This document shows, piece after piece, positions 5,468 to 5,484 of a stretch of DNA of 5,484 bases. The stretch is taken from positions 1 through 5,484 of the forward strand of contig QGUT01000112.1 of assembly GCA_003242255.1 (NCBI GenBank), written 5' to 3'. Under the pieces are notes generated by a model that worked only from the letters and a program-made list of their open reading frames with translations, had not been told where the DNA came from and ran no database searches. The translations under genes and the position numbers were made by a program. The DNA comes from Bacillota bacterium (GTDB lineage: Bacteria; Bacillota; Thermosediminibacteria; Thermosediminibacterales; Thermosediminibacteraceae). Within the stretch, counting starts at the first letter, position 1. Every line of letters starts with the position of its first letter.

Positions 5468-5484
5468 CCTATCTTCTTCCTATC

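Noticed and set aside
5392..5484. Minus-strand frame open from the right edge to a TGA near 5392, as the 3' end of a neighbouring gene
   Set aside because: It runs through the terminator-like hairpin and encodes nothing recognisable; the hairpin suggests the neighbouring gene ends earlier.

Overview
The window looks like chromosomal DNA from an anaerobic, probably thermophilic, Gram-positive bacterium of the Clostridia / Thermoanaerobacterales type. This is inferred from strong GGAGG-type ribosome binding sites, TTG and CTG starts, sigma-A-like promoters, a rubrerythrin behind a Fur/PerR-type operator, and small Cys-rich and slipin-type proteins common in such organisms. No species can be named from the sequence alone. 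There is no sign of phage, insertion sequences, CRISPR, tRNA or rRNA.

Layout, left to right. (1) Positions 1-1449, minus strand: the N-terminal two thirds of ribonuclease R (rnr), running off the left edge. Its best start is a CTG codon. (2) Positions 1620-1823, plus strand: a 67-aa Cys-rich protein of the DUF6485 type, started by TTG and divergent from rnr. (3) Positions 1808-1847: a perfect 18-bp-stem bidirectional terminator shared by this small gene and the convergent rubrerythrin. (4) Positions 1850-2380, minus: rubrerythrin, with a clear promoter and a perfect 7-1-7 Fur/PerR-like palindrome just past its expected transcription start. (5) Positions 2470-3399, minus: a slipin (SPFH/Band 7) protein with three predicted N-terminal membrane segments and no NfeD partner beside it. 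(6) Positions 3535-3966, plus: a PaaI-type hotdog thioesterase with its own TTGAAA/TATAAT promoter, divergent from slipin. (7) Positions 3961-5070, minus: a PLP enzyme of the D-threonine aldolase / D-serine dehydratase (DSD1) family, tail to tail with the thioesterase and overlapping it by 6 bp. (8) About 5072-5395, minus: what looks like one small membrane-protein gene split over two reading frames by two homopolymer indels, ending one base before the start of (7). (9) Positions 5431-5467: a terminator-like hairpin, probably closing a transcription unit that lies beyond the right edge.

Functionally this is a mosaic of short housekeeping and accessory units rather than one pathway: RNA turnover (RNase R), peroxide defence (rubrerythrin with its operator), membrane organisation (slipin), acyl-CoA clean-up (hotdog thioesterase) and D-amino-acid breakdown (DSD1-like enzyme). 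I found no convincing undescribed system. The points most worth a second look are the doubly frameshifted gene coupled to the D-amino-acid enzyme, the PerR-like operator, the His-x-Cys metal motif of the D-amino-acid enzyme, and the slipin without NfeD.
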